DNA of 64,000 nucleotides from PALSA-693 sp963780345. Lineage in GTDB: Bacteria; Actinomycetota; Acidimicrobiia; Acidimicrobiales; Palsa-688. Positions within the stretch are counted from its first letter, which is position 1. Each line of letters begins with the position of its first letter. Positions 32,998-42,351 of the stretch are shown here, one piece after another. The translations under genes were made by a program, and so were the position numbers. The stretch lies in assembly GCA_963780345.1 (NCBI GenBank), contig CAWABU010000005.1:1-64000 (forward strand), written 5' to 3'. The notes beneath the pieces were generated by a model that saw only the letters and a program-made list of their open reading frames with translations, ran no database searches and had not been told where the DNA came from.

Positions 32998-34764
32998 GTG
33001 CTCACCACCCTCCCGTTCGATCGGCAGGAGGCCATGCTCCGCCTGGCGGCGGAGGACTTCGACGTGCTGATCATCGGGGGCGGCATCACGGGATGCGGGG
33101 TGGCGCTCGACGCGGCCACCCGTGGGTTACGGACGGCCCTCGTTGAGGCCCGGGACTTCGCGTCGGGGACCTCATCGAAGTCGTCAAAGTTGGTCCACGG
33201 CGGCCTGCGGTATCTCCAGCAACACGACTACCGGCTCGTCTACGAGGCGCTCCACGAGCGCCAGCGACTGCTGACCAACGCCTCCCACCTGGTGCATCCG
33301 CTACCGTTCCTGATCCCCTTGTCCGGGCGGGCCGGTATGGGGGTCAAAGGCATGGCCAAGGCCTACTCGGTGGCGCTCTGGCTGTACGACATCACCGGGG
33401 GCCTCCGCATCGGCAAGCGCCACCGGCGGATTGACGAGGCCGAAGCTCTCTCACATTTCCCGGTCCTGCGCACGGACCGCCTGGCCGCGGCCTTCCTCTA
33501 CTGGGACGCCCAGGCCGACGATGCCCGCCTGACCCTCGCGGTGGCCCGAACGGCCGCCGCTCATGGCGCCGTCGTCGCCAATTACGCCCCCGTCGTACAG
33601 CTCCTCGACGACGGCCGTCGGCTGGTCGGAGCTCGATTGGCCGACGGCACCGGCATCCGGGCCGAAGTGGTCGTCAACGCCGGCGGAGTCTGGTCGGAGC
33701 AGGTCGCCAACCTGGCGGCCACACCGACCCGCAGCCCGGTGGCCCTGCGCCCGGCCAAGGGCATCCACGTGATGGTGCCGGCCGACCGGCTCCCCTGCGA
33801 CTATGCGGCCGCCCTGCCTGTGCCGGGGGACCAGCGCGCCGTGTTCGTGGTGCCATGGGCCGCCGACGAATCCGCCGGGCTCGGCCGGGGAACCGGCCGC
33901 TTTACCTACATCGGGACCACGGACACCGACTACGACGGGCCGCTCGACGCCCCGGACTGCACCGCCGAGGACGTGGACTATCTGCTCCGGGCCGTCAACG
34001 CCTGGACCACCGCCGGGCTCACCCCGGCGGATGTGACGGGGGCCTGGGCCGGGCTGCGACCCTTACTCAGCGACGACCGCGGCGCCCGTACCGCGGATCT
34101 GTCCCGACGGCACGCGGTGCTGCAATCCGACAACGGTCTGGTCACCGTGACCGGCGGCAAGCTGACGACCTACCGGCGGATGGCGGCTGACACCGTTGAC
34201 GTGGTCGCCGGCCGGTTCCGCGAGAGGAAGCTCCCCTCCTCACGGACGAGGGGGCTTCGCCTGGTCGGGGCCGGCCCGGGGCCCGCAGTCGCCGTCACCC
34301 CGCCGGCCGAGCCCGCGGCCAGGTCCAGCGCCGCCACCCGCCCGCGCCCGGCGTTCCCCCTCGTTGTCGGCCCGGCCACCCGGTCGCATCTGGAGAGCCG
34401 TTTCGGCACCGAAACTCCGCAAGTGCTGGCGCTCTGCGAAGAGGACGCGTCGCTCGCCGAGCCCCTGGTCGCGGGACTTCCGTACCTGCGGGCCGAGGCG
34501 GTCTGGGCGGTGCGCCACGAGATGGCCGGCACGCTGGCGGATGTCCTGGCCCGGCGGACCCGGGCCCTGATCCTCGATCGGGAGGCGACGGCCCAGGCGG
34601 TCCCTGACGTGGGCGTCCTCTTGGCTTCCGAGCTGGGATGGACGGAGGAGGAGCAGGCTCGTCAGGTCGCCCGGTTCGGGGCCTTGATCCAGGCCGAGCG
34701 GGGCGGCGCCGGGCCGTCCCGGGTTGTCCACCCGGTCCACCCGGCGAGCCCCGCTATCTCGTGA
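32998..34764 (+). CDS. glpD: Glycerol-3-phosphate dehydrogenase (FAD)
   Basis: 588 residues. Oxidises sn-glycerol-3-phosphate to dihydroxyacetone phosphate, passing electrons to quinone at the membrane. FAD-binding DVLIIGGGITGCGVALDAAT, FASGTSSKSSKLVHGGLRYL and the GlpD motif LVTVTGGKLTTYRRMAADTV are present. The C-terminal domain has RAEAVWAVRHEMAGTLADVL. GTG 32998. The stop overlaps the start of the next gene (GTGA at 34761), so it opens a three-gene operon with an AGPS-like oxidase and an FGGY kinase. Confidence 0.93.
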   Translation: MLTTLPFDRQEAMLRLAAEDFDVLIIGGGITGCGVALDAATRGLRTALVEARDFASGTSSKSSKLVHGGLRYLQQHDYRLVYEALHERQRLLTNASHLVHPLPFLIPLSGRAGMGVKGMAKAYSVALWLYDITGGLRIGKRHRRIDEAEALSHFPVLRTDRLAAAFLYWDAQADDARLTLAVARTAAAHGAVVANYAPVVQLLDDGRRLVGARLADGTGIRAEVVVNAGGVWSEQVANLAATPTRSPVALRPAKGIHVMVPADRLPCDYAAALPVPGDQRAVFVVPWAADESAGLGRGTGRFTYIGTTDTDYDGPLDAPDCTAEDVDYLLRAVNAWTTAGLTPADVTGAWAGLRPLLSDDRGARTADLSRRHAVLQSDNGLVTVTGGKLTTYRRMAADTVDVVAGRFRERKLPSSRTRGLRLVGAGPGPAVAVTPPAEPAARSSAATRPRPAFPLVVGPATRSHLESRFGTETPQVLALCEEDASLAEPLVAGLPYLRAEAVWAVRHEMAGTLADVLARRTRALILDREATAQAVPDVGVLLASELGWTEEEQARQVARFGALIQAERGGAGPSRVVHPVHPASPAIS

Positions 34765-36269
34765 CCGCGCCGCCAGCGTCGCCGCCGCCGGTTCCTGTCC
34801 CGGTGGCCGCGGGGTCGGCCACCGACCGCTCCCGCCTGCGACGGGAGGTCAGGGTGGACGAGACCTTCCTCGCCCGCCTGCAGGGCATCTGCGCGACGGT
34901 CGACGTCGGCGAACAGGCCCGCATCGACGCCGGCCGGGACTGGTGGCCGCTGGCGGCAGTGTGGGCCACCGAGGGAGTCGTGCCCGCCTGCCCGGCGGCG
35001 GTAGCCCAACCAGCCACCCCGGCGGAGGTGGCCGCGGTCCTCGAGGTCTGTGCCCGTTCCGGTGTTCCGGTCACGGCGGCAGGCGGCCGCTCCGGGGTGT
35101 GCGGGGCCAGCGTTCCGGCCTTCGGCGGGGTCGCCCTCGACATGACCGGGCTTTCCGGCATCGTCGGCGTCGACCGTCGATCGGGACTGGTCGATGTCCG
35201 GGCCGGCACCTTCGGTCATGTGCTGGAGGAGACTCTGCGGGCCGACCATGGCCTCACCCTCGGTCATCATCCTCAGTCGATCGGCCTGTCGACCGTCGGC
35301 GGCTGGCTGGCGTGCCGGAGTGCCGGTCAGTACTCGACCCGCTACGGGAAGATCGAGGACATGGTGGTCGGGCTCAACGTGGCCCTCAGCGACGGCCGCC
35401 TGATCCGTACGGGCGCCCCGGCGCCACGCGCCGCGACGGGCCCGGACCTCACCCAGCTGTTCGTCGGCAGCGAGGGCACTTTGGGGGTCATCACCGAGGC
35501 CCGACTGCGCGCCCATCCGATCCCCCCCGCCGAGCGTCGGGCCGCGTACGCCTTCCCCGACTTCGGTGCCGGCCTGGAGGCGTGCCGGCGAATCCTGCGC
35601 CGCGGCGCCACCCCGGCCGTGCTGCGGCTTTACGACCTGGTCGAGTCGAACCGCTCCTTCGACGTTGTCGGCGCCGCGCTGATCGCGTTCGACGAGGGCG
35701 ACCCGGTTCTCATCGGGGCGGTGATGCAGGTGGTCGCCGAAGAGTGCGAATCAGCCCCCCGCCTTGACGATGCCGTCGTCGGGCGCTGGCTGGACCACCG
35801 CAACGATCTGCCGCCACTCGAGGCCCTGGTTCGAGCCGGCATCGTCGCTGACACCATCGAGATCGCGGCGTCGTGGACGGCTCTCCCCGTGATCTACCGC
35901 GACGCCCTGGAGGCGCTGACCGCCATCGAGGAGACCGTGGCGGCCTCGGCCCATCAGTCGCACGCCTATGCCGACGGCGGCTGCCTCTATTTCACTTTCG
36001 CCGGACAGCCCTCAGCCCCCGGCGGGGCGGCAGCCGAGGCGTACTACCGGCGGGCATGGGACGTGGTGATGGCCGCGACGCTGGCGGCCGGCGGCGCGAT
36101 TTCGCATCATCACGGCATCGGCCTCAACCGGGCCCGGTACCTGCCCGGCGCCATGGGCCCGTCTTACGATGTGCTCTCTGCTATCAAGTCGACCCTCGAT
36201 CCCGCCGGTGTCCTCAACCCCGGCAAGCTGGGTCTGGACTCCCCTTTCGGCACGACCCCGTGGCCCTGA
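34761..36269 (+). CDS. FAD-binding oxidase of the alkylglycerone-phosphate synthase (AGPS) type
   Basis: 502 residues. In AGPS enzymes this flavoprotein swaps the acyl chain of acyl-DHAP for a fatty alcohol, forming the ether bond. PCMH-type FAD domain: VTAAGGRSGVCGASVP, then GHHPQSIGLSTVGGWLACRS and YGKIEDMVVGL, which follows the AGPS pattern GHxPxS..STVGGW..YGxIEDxVV. The C-terminal catalytic ISHHHGIG matches the SHHHGVG of AGPS. GTG 34761 overlaps the glpD stop. GlpD upstream would supply DHAP, so ether-lipid synthesis is plausible. A glycolate-oxidase-like activity is the alternative. Confidence 0.8.
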   Translation: MTAPPASPPPVPVPVAAGSATDRSRLRREVRVDETFLARLQGICATVDVGEQARIDAGRDWWPLAAVWATEGVVPACPAAVAQPATPAEVAAVLEVCARSGVPVTAAGGRSGVCGASVPAFGGVALDMTGLSGIVGVDRRSGLVDVRAGTFGHVLEETLRADHGLTLGHHPQSIGLSTVGGWLACRSAGQYSTRYGKIEDMVVGLNVALSDGRLIRTGAPAPRAATGPDLTQLFVGSEGTLGVITEARLRAHPIPPAERRAAYAFPDFGAGLEACRRILRRGATPAVLRLYDLVESNRSFDVVGAALIAFDEGDPVLIGAVMQVVAEECESAPRLDDAVVGRWLDHRNDLPPLEALVRAGIVADTIEIAASWTALPVIYRDALEALTAIEETVAASAHQSHAYADGGCLYFTFAGQPSAPGGAAAEAYYRRAWDVVMAATLAAGGAISHHHGIGLNRARYLPGAMGPSYDVLSAIKSTLDPAGVLNPGKLGLDSPFGTTPWP

Positions 36270-36404
36270 GGGCTCCCGGGTCCGCAGCCCGGTCGCCCGG
36301 GCCCGGGCACCCAGCGCGGCCGCCGGTGAGCCCGGCCGGGGTGGCGGGAGGCTCGCTCCGGGCCACCCAGCGTGGGCGCCGGTCTGGCGGCCCGCGATAT
36401 CCTC

Positions 36405-36456
36405 ACCCGCCGACCCGCGACCCGCCGACCCGCCGACCCGCCGACCCGCCGACCCC
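36405..36456. repeat. 9-bp tandem repeat (CCGCCGACC), about five units
   Basis: Near-perfect CCGCCGACC units in the gap between the AGPS-like gene and the FGGY kinase, ending just before the kinase ribosome site. A likely variable-number repeat. A 9-bp unit would not shift a frame, but it is intergenic. Confidence 0.65.
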
Positions 36457-36483
36457 ATGTAGGGAGGGACTGCCATCAGCATC

Positions 36484-37920
36484 TTGGTGATCGACGTGGG
36501 CACCAGCAGCGTCCGGGCGGCGATTGTCGAGCCGGACGCCACCATCACGCACGTCCATCGCCGGCCCCTCCCGCCCCGGGTGCCCATGCCGGGCCTGGTC
36601 GAGTTCGACCCCGCGGCCATGGCCGCGGCCGCCATCGAGGTCGCCTGCGAAGCCCTGGCCGACGCCGGGGCGGTCGAGGCGCTCGGCATCACCGCCCAAC
36701 GGGCGTCGGCCATCGCCTGGGATGCCCGCACCGGCACCCCGCTCGGACCCGGCCTCGGGTGGCAGGACCTGCGCACGGTCGGTACCTGCCTGGAGCTGCA
36801 GGCCGAGGGTCTGCGGTTCTCGCCCGCCGAGTCCGCGACCAAGTTTGCCTGGCTGCTCCAACAGGCCCCGCCGGAGGCGCGGGAAACCGCCCTGCTCGGG
36901 ACGGTCGACACCTGGCTGGCCTGGCAGCTGAGCGAGGGCGCCCTGCACATCACCGACGCCAGCAACGTCGGCGTGACCGGCCTCTACCGCGAGGACGGCC
37001 GGGGTTGGCGGCAGGAGGCCATCGACCGCCTGGGCCTTCCTCCCAAGGCCCTACCGACGGTCGTCGACTCGTTCGGGTCGCTCGGTGACGCCACCGCCCT
37101 GCCTGGCAGCCCGCCCCTGACGGCCCTCGTCGGCGACCAGCAGGCCTCGATGATGGGTCAGGGCTGCACCCGCCCCGGTCTGGCCAAAGCCACCTTCGGG
37201 ACCGGGGCCATGCTCGACGTCTGCGTGGGCGACACCCGACCGGACTTTGGCACCCGCGGCGACGGCGGCTGCTTCCCGATCATCGCCTGGCAGATCCACG
37301 GCCGGCTGATCTGGGGCGTGGAGGCCATCATGCTGGCCGCCGGGACGGCGGTCGACTGGCTGGTCGAGGACCTTGGCCTCCTGGCCCATGCCAGCGAATC
37401 GGAGGCCGTCGCGGCGGCCTGCGACGACACCGGCGGAGTGGTCGCCGTTCCGGCCCTGCTCGGCTACGGCACCCCGCAATGGGACTTCGGCGCCCGGGGC
37501 GCCCTTTTCGGTCTCACCAGGGGGACGGGCCGGCCCGAGGTGGTCCGGGCCGTTCTCGAAGGGATCGCCCACTCCGGGGCGGATCTCCTCGAAGCGGCCG
37601 AGCGGGACGCCGCTCTCGACATCGGCCCGCTGCGCGTCGACGGCGGCATGAGCGCCAACCGGGTGTTCGTTCAGGCCCTCGCCGACGCCTGCGATCGGCC
37701 CATCGAGGTCTCGCCGCATCTGGAGGCGACGACCCTGGGTGCCGGCCTGCTCGCCGGCCTCGCCGTCGGCACCTGGAGCGACCTCGACGACGTGGCCCGC
37801 ACCTGGTCCCCCCGGACGGTGGTTGACCCGTCGGGCCGTCCCGCCGACCGGGAGCGCTGGCGCCGGGCGACCGACCGGGCGGCCCGGTGGTACCCCGAGC
37901 TGAGCGCTCTCAGCTTTTGA
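36484..37920 (+). CDS. FGGY-family carbohydrate kinase (second glycerol-kinase-like)
   Basis: 478 residues. FGGY kinase fold: VIDVGTSSVRAAIVEPDA, GITAQRASAIAWDARTGTPL, GLGWQDLRT, GDQQASMMGQG, KATFGTGAMLDV, and DGGMSANRVFVQALADACDR. GlpK-specific NQRET is replaced by AQRAS, so another polyol, or glycerol with altered contacts, is possible. It lies in an operon with glpD and the AGPS-like oxidase. The start is annotated at TTG 36484, but AGGGAGGG (36461-36468) is better placed for an ATC codon at 36475, which would give ISILVIDVG. It overlaps convergent ligD by 11 bp at the 3' end. Confidence 0.85.
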   Translation: MVIDVGTSSVRAAIVEPDATITHVHRRPLPPRVPMPGLVEFDPAAMAAAAIEVACEALADAGAVEALGITAQRASAIAWDARTGTPLGPGLGWQDLRTVGTCLELQAEGLRFSPAESATKFAWLLQQAPPEARETALLGTVDTWLAWQLSEGALHITDASNVGVTGLYREDGRGWRQEAIDRLGLPPKALPTVVDSFGSLGDATALPGSPPLTALVGDQQASMMGQGCTRPGLAKATFGTGAMLDVCVGDTRPDFGTRGDGGCFPIIAWQIHGRLIWGVEAIMLAAGTAVDWLVEDLGLLAHASESEAVAAACDDTGGVVAVPALLGYGTPQWDFGARGALFGLTRGTGRPEVVRAVLEGIAHSGADLLEAAERDAALDIGPLRVDGGMSANRVFVQALADACDRPIEVSPHLEATTLGAGLLAGLAVGTWSDLDDVARTWSPRTVVDPSGRPADRERWRRATDRAARWYPELSALSF

Positions 37921-38815
37921 GGTCGCCCGGGAGCTCCTGGACGACATCGAGCACCGGCCGGTGCAGATCCCCGTGCCGGGCTACCCGGTCGAGCACCCGG
38001 TCGGGATCGAACCGCAAGGCCCCGGCGTCCCCGCGGACGAGGGCGTCGTCAAGCTCATCCCACGTCACGGGGGTTGACACGTTCGGCTCCGGCAAGGCCC
38101 GGACCGAGTACACGGAGACCGTGGTCTTGGACGCGGTGTTCTGACTCCAATCGATGAACACCTTTCCCTTCCGCCTCGAACGCTCCATCACGCTCACCAC
38201 CGCCCCCGGTTGGTCACGCTCGAGCAGCCGGGCCACGGCGTGGGCGAACGGCTTGGTCTGGTCGTAGGTCGCACCCCCATTGAGCGGCAGGTAGAGCTGC
38301 AGACCTTTGCTCCCGGACGTCTTGGGCCACAGCTCGAGTCCGAGGGTTCCGAGTACCTTGCGCACGAGCAGCGCCACCCGGGCGCAGTCGAGCACGTCGG
38401 CCGGCGGCCCGGGATCGAGGTCGAAGACCACCGAGGTCGGCGACTCCAGATCCGCGTCCCTCGCCAGGCTGGGGTGCAGCTCGATGGCGGCCAGGTTGGC
38501 GACCCACACCAGGGTGGCTGCCTCATTGAGCAGGCAGTAGTTGACGTCGCCCATCCGGACCGCCTCGACCCACGGGGGTCGGTGGGAAGGGCAGTTCTTC
38601 TCGTAAAAAGACCCGGCGTTGACGCCGTTGGGCCACCGGCGCAGGGTGATCGGCCGCCCCTGCAAGTGGGGCACCATGACCTCCGCCACCCGGGCGTAGT
38701 AATCGATCAGCTGCCCCTTGGTGAAGCCGGTCTCCGGCCACAGCACCTTGTCCAGGTTGGAGAGCCGGAGCACCCGGGAGCCGACGGTGACATCGGTCCC
38801 GCCGGCGGGGGTCAC
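37910..38815 (-). CDS. Stand-alone LigD polymerase (primase-like) domain
   Basis: 301 residues. AEP-superfamily polymerase of bacterial non-homologous end joining; adds ribonucleotides or deoxynucleotides to broken ends held by Ku. Motifs: LSNLDKVLWPETGFTKGQLI, SFYEKNCPSHRPPWV, catalytic VVFDLDPGPPADV (Asp-x-Asp), TSGSKGLQLYLPL and VFIDWSQNTASKTTVSVYSV. No ligase or phosphoesterase domain is attached, as in organisms where LigD is split. It follows ku with a 4-bp overlap (ATGA at 38812), so the two form an NHEJ operon. Confidence 0.93.
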   Translation of the reverse strand: MTPAGGTDVTVGSRVLRLSNLDKVLWPETGFTKGQLIDYYARVAEVMVPHLQGRPITLRRWPNGVNAGSFYEKNCPSHRPPWVEAVRMGDVNYCLLNEAATLVWVANLAAIELHPSLARDADLESPTSVVFDLDPGPPADVLDCARVALLVRKVLGTLGLELWPKTSGSKGLQLYLPLNGGATYDQTKPFAHAVARLLERDQPGAVVSVMERSRRKGKVFIDWSQNTASKTTVSVYSVRALPEPNVSTPVTWDELDDALVRGDAGALRFDPDRVLDRVARHGDLHRPVLDVVQELPGDLKS

Positions 38816-39600
38816 GCCGGCTGCTTGCGCGCCGCGGCCAGGCTGGCCTCGAGCGCGGCCATCAGGTCGACCACCGGGGCCGCCTCCGCCGGCGCCTCCG
38901 GTTGGGCCACCACCTCACCGTCGGCCTTCGCCGCGATCAGGGCGAGGACCTTCTCCCGATGGTCGTCGGGGTACTTCGACGGGTCGAACGGCGCCGACAA
39001 CGACTCCACCAACGCCGTCGCCATCGTCAACTCCCGCTCGCTCGGCGTCGTGGCCGCGGTCGTCGGAACCTCCAGGTCCTCCGGGGCCACCACTTCGTCG
39101 TCGTACAGCATGGTGGCCAGAATCAGCACCCCGTCACGGGCCCGGAGCGTGGCCAGATACTGCTTGGTCCGCAGCACGAAGCGGCCCAACGCCACCTTGC
39201 CCGTGCGAGTCATGGTCTCGACCAGCAAGGCGTAAGGCTTCTCGGCCCGGCCGTCGGGCACCAGGTAGTAGCTGCGCTCGAAGTAGACGGGGTCGATGTC
39301 GGCCAGATCGACGAACTCCTCGATGTCGATGGTCCGGGTGGCCGCCACGTCGAGGGCCGCCAGCTCTTCGGGCTCGACCACCACGTAGCGGCCGCCGCCG
39401 AGGTCGTAACCCTTGACGATGTGGTCGTACGGGACCTCCTCCCCGTCCACCGAGCACACCCGCTTCTGCTGGATCCGACCGTTGTCGGCGTCGTGCAGTT
39501 GGTGGAACCGGACGTCCTTGGGTGAGGTCGCGGTCAGCAGCTTGACGGGCACGTTGACCAGCCCGAAGCTGACCGATCCGCTCCAGATGGGCCTGGGCAT
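38812..39600 (-). CDS. ku: Ku protein (non-homologous end joining)
   Basis: 262 residues. Forms a ring-shaped homodimer on double-strand DNA ends and recruits LigD. It begins MPRPIWSGSVSFGLVNVPVK, the signature of bacterial Ku, followed by VRFHQLHDADNGRIQQKRVC, KGYDLGGGRYVVVEPEEL and IDPVYFERSYYLVPDG. The C-terminus is a short Ala-rich extension ending ARKQPA. ATG 39600 was chosen; ATG 39618 would add six residues. Divergent from nurA, with only 16 bp between the start codons, so the two repair units probably share a promoter region. Confidence 0.95.
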   Translation of the reverse strand: MPRPIWSGSVSFGLVNVPVKLLTATSPKDVRFHQLHDADNGRIQQKRVCSVDGEEVPYDHIVKGYDLGGGRYVVVEPEELAALDVAATRTIDIEEFVDLADIDPVYFERSYYLVPDGRAEKPYALLVETMTRTGKVALGRFVLRTKQYLATLRARDGVLILATMLYDDEVVAPEDLEVPTTAATTPSERELTMATALVESLSAPFDPSKYPDDHREKVLALIAAKADGEVVAQPEAPAEAAPVVDLMAALEASLAAARKQPA

Positions 39601-39616
39601 GCCACCATTCTTCCCC

Positions 39617-40612
39617 ATGGCGGCCCCAACCTGGCAGCCCGATCCGTCCATCGCCGCCACCGCCGAGCGCCTGGCCGCCCTGCTCACCGCCGGCGGGGAG
39701 GGTCTTCGCGACCCGGGGGACAGCGGGCTGGTGTTTGCGGAATCGCTCGAAGTCGTGCCGCTGGCCCCGAGGGCCCGACCGGCGGATGTGTGGGCGGTGG
39801 ACGGCGGCCAGGGGCTGGTCGCCGACGCCCGCAGCCTGCAGGTGTACGTGACCAGGGCGTCCCGAGCCCGCTGGCGGCAGGGCTGCAACGTGATGGAAGA
39901 GGCCGGCGCCGTGCAGGCCCACCTGCTGGGCCTCGGCGAAGAGCACGCCGCGCTGTCCAGGTCGGGCGCCCCCGTGGCAGCCGACGCCCCGGTGGACATC
40001 AACGTCCTCCGCGACTGGGCCGAATGGCGGCTGGTGTCCGAGTGCGTCTCGGCCGCTGACCGCGGCGGCCTGGTCCTCGTCGACGGCGACCTCCAGCCCG
40101 ACTGGCGCATCCCGTCGTCGTGGCTGGCTGACCTGCTGGCTGGCGCCGCCTCCCGTGGCGTGACGATCGTCGGCGTGACCAAGCACTCGTCGCTGTCGTG
40201 GGGGCGGGCCCCGCTGCTCGGCCAGCTCGAACAGCGGGCCGAAGCGGTCCTCGGCGGCCGGGCTCGCTGGTGGGCCCCGGTGGCGAGGACCCGACCGGAC
40301 GTCAGACCGGGGATTCAGGTCGTGGTGGCCCGGCTCGACCCCGACGCCCGGTTCTCGTTCCGGGTTGACCTCCCGGGCGATGTCGCCGACCCGGCCCGGG
40401 TGCTCGGCACGCTCTGCGACCTGGCCAACGACGCCGCGTTCCCGGGCTACCCCTACCCGCTCAGCGTGGTGGACCGCCTGGCGGCATGCGGCGGGTGGGT
40501 CCGGGAGGAAGCCTGGGACCAGATCCGGGCCGGTCTCGACCGGGCCGGCGTACCCGGTGACGTGCAGGACCGGGCTTTCGCGGACCGCCACCGCCTGATG
40601 GAGCGAGGTTGA
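39617..40612 (+). CDS. nurA: NurA-domain DNA end-resection nuclease
   Basis: 331 residues. RNase-H-like 5'-to-3' nuclease that works with HerA to resect double-strand breaks. The first catalytic Asp is in VWAVDGGQGLVADARSLQVY. A second conserved block, GGLVLVDGDLQPDWRIPSSW, is followed by GVTIVGVTKHSSLSWGRAPL. The C-terminal part FPGYPYPLSVVDRLA is typical. ATG 39617. The stop TGA overlaps the herA ATG (TGATG at 40610-40614), so NurA and HerA are translationally coupled, as in archaea. No signal peptide. Confidence 0.88.
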   Translation: MAAPTWQPDPSIAATAERLAALLTAGGEGLRDPGDSGLVFAESLEVVPLAPRARPADVWAVDGGQGLVADARSLQVYVTRASRARWRQGCNVMEEAGAVQAHLLGLGEEHAALSRSGAPVAADAPVDINVLRDWAEWRLVSECVSAADRGGLVLVDGDLQPDWRIPSSWLADLLAGAASRGVTIVGVTKHSSLSWGRAPLLGQLEQRAEAVLGGRARWWAPVARTRPDVRPGIQVVVARLDPDARFSFRVDLPGDVADPARVLGTLCDLANDAAFPGYPYPLSVVDRLAACGGWVREEAWDQIRAGLDRAGVPGDVQDRAFADRHRLMERG

Positions 40613-42240
40613 TGGTCGACGGGCCTACTAACGTGCCCGCGATGTCACGTCCGGTGACCGAAGGCGCGGCCATCAGGGGCCGGTTGTTCGGACGAAACGT
40701 GCTGGAAGGGATGTTCCGGGCCGCCCCCGACGAGGATCTGTTCATCGGCGAGCTCCTGGTCGGCGAGGACGAGCTGACCGGACGCCGGTACATCTTCCGG
40801 GTAGTGGACGTGACCTATGGCAGCGAGCACCGGGAGCCGGGCTGGGCGGAGCGGGTGGCCGGGACGTTGCTGGCCGACGACGAGCGCGGCGAATCCGGCG
40901 TCCATCCCATCCACGAGCAGGCCCGGCGCACCTACCGGGTGGCGGACTGCCGTTGTCTCGGCTATCTGGCCCCCGCCGAGCCCGGGGTGCGCCCGGTGTT
41001 CCGCAAACCCAAGAGCCTCCCCACCCAGTTCTCGGCCGTGGTAGCCCCGACGCCGGCGGATTTCGCCTTCCTGGCCGAGCGGATGGGCGACCTGCCGGTC
41101 GGGACGCTGCGCAGCGGGGAAACCGTGGTCGACCTGACCGTCGGCATCCCCGGCGCCAGCCTGGCGACCCACGTCGGAATCTTCGCCACCACGGGAATGG
41201 GCAAGTCCAACCTGATGCAGGTCCTGGCCGGCGGGGTGATGCGGGCCAACGGCCGTTACGGGCTGCTCATCATCGATCCGCACGGCGAGTACCGCAGCGC
41301 CCTGGGCCGCCACCCATGGGCCGGCACCTCGCTGCGGGTCTACGCCAACCGGTCGTTGCCCGGGACGTCGGCCCTCCGCCTCAGCCTGGCCGAGTTGACC
41401 GTGGACGATCTGCGCACCGCCTACGAGTGGAGCCGCCCCCAGGACGAGGCTCTCTACGAGCTCGAGCGACACTTCGACTCCGCCGGGCTGGCCTGGCTCG
41501 CCGACTTCGCCCGCATCGAGGATCTCCCGGGTTTCCGCGACGTGGAGCTGTCCTCGCGGGTCGCCCTCAACACCCTGCAGGTGGTCCACCGCCGGGCCCG
41601 GCGCATCGTCGAGCTGCGCTGCATCGCCGCCGACGCGGGAGTGTCGGTCGGCAGCCGCATCCTGGACGACCTGCAGGCGGGGAAGGTCGTGCTCGTCGAC
41701 GTGAGCGGGCTCGGATCGACGGAGGAGGTGTTAGTGGCGTCGTTTCTGGCCCGGCGAGTGCTGGAAACCTGGCAAGCCGCCTATCTGGACGACCCCGACC
41801 GGCACCGTCAACTGCCGGTCGTCTCGCTGGCGCTCGAGGAGGCCCAGCGGGTGCTCAGCGCCAGCAAGGACCGCGAATCCAACGTCTTTCCCCGGGTGGC
41901 TCGGGAAGGGCGGAAGTTCGGGGTCGGTCTGTGCGCGGTCACGCAGCAACCGAAGCTGCTCGAAGACGAGCTGCTCAGCCAGTTCAATACCTTCTTTATC
42001 CTGGGGCTCGCCGATGAAAAAGACCGCAACATGCTGCGGGCCGCGGCCAAGCAGGACATCAGCGCCCAGGGCACCGAGATCCAGACGCTGATGCCCGGTG
42101 AATGCCTGGTCGTCAACCTGGCTGCCCCCTTCGCCCTGCCGGCCATGATCGACCTCTACGCCGATCTGGTCCGGGCCACCCCGCCGCCGCCCGCGCCGCG
42201 GCCGGCCGCCGCCACCAACGTGACGGCTCTGGTCGACTAG
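40612..42240 (+). CDS. herA: HerA-type hexameric DNA translocase/helicase
   Basis: 542 residues. FtsK/HerA-superfamily ATPase that drives DNA through a ring and feeds NurA. The N-terminal HAS-barrel (GRLFGRNVLEGMFRAAPDED, then YIFRVVDVTYG) is present. Walker A is FATTGMGKSNLMQVLAGGVM (about residue 193), followed by LLIIDPHGEY, Walker B VVSLALEEAQRVL, and the Arg-finger region ESNVFPRVAREGRKFGVGLC and VTQQP. The C-terminal tail is Pro/Ala-rich. ATG 40612 overlaps the nurA stop. A long palindromic repeat begins at its stop codon. Confidence 0.92.
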   Translation: MVDGPTNVPAMSRPVTEGAAIRGRLFGRNVLEGMFRAAPDEDLFIGELLVGEDELTGRRYIFRVVDVTYGSEHREPGWAERVAGTLLADDERGESGVHPIHEQARRTYRVADCRCLGYLAPAEPGVRPVFRKPKSLPTQFSAVVAPTPADFAFLAERMGDLPVGTLRSGETVVDLTVGIPGASLATHVGIFATTGMGKSNLMQVLAGGVMRANGRYGLLIIDPHGEYRSALGRHPWAGTSLRVYANRSLPGTSALRLSLAELTVDDLRTAYEWSRPQDEALYELERHFDSAGLAWLADFARIEDLPGFRDVELSSRVALNTLQVVHRRARRIVELRCIAADAGVSVGSRILDDLQAGKVVLVDVSGLGSTEEVLVASFLARRVLETWQAAYLDDPDRHRQLPVVSLALEEAQRVLSASKDRESNVFPRVAREGRKFGVGLCAVTQQPKLLEDELLSQFNTFFILGLADEKDRNMLRAAAKQDISAQGTEIQTLMPGECLVVNLAAPFALPAMIDLYADLVRATPPPPAPRPAAATNVTALVD

Positions 42241-42351
42241 TGGGCCGCCTGCGAACTCGACGCGGGAAACCTCGCAGCCAGCTGTCGTCATGGGACCAGG
42301 CATTCTGATGGCCAAGTTTCCGGCGTCGAGTTTCCGGCCGGCCCACTGGCC
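42239..42351. repeat. Long imperfect palindrome, family 1 repeat copies B' and B
   Basis: The left arm AGTGGGCCG, then GCGAACTCGACGCGGGAAAC (42239-42270), is an inverted form of the right arm GTTTCCGGCGTCGAGTTTCC, then GGCCGGCCCACT (42316-42347). The loop is about 45 nt. It begins at the herA stop codon, so a transcription-ending stem is plausible; no T-run follows. Confidence 0.6.
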
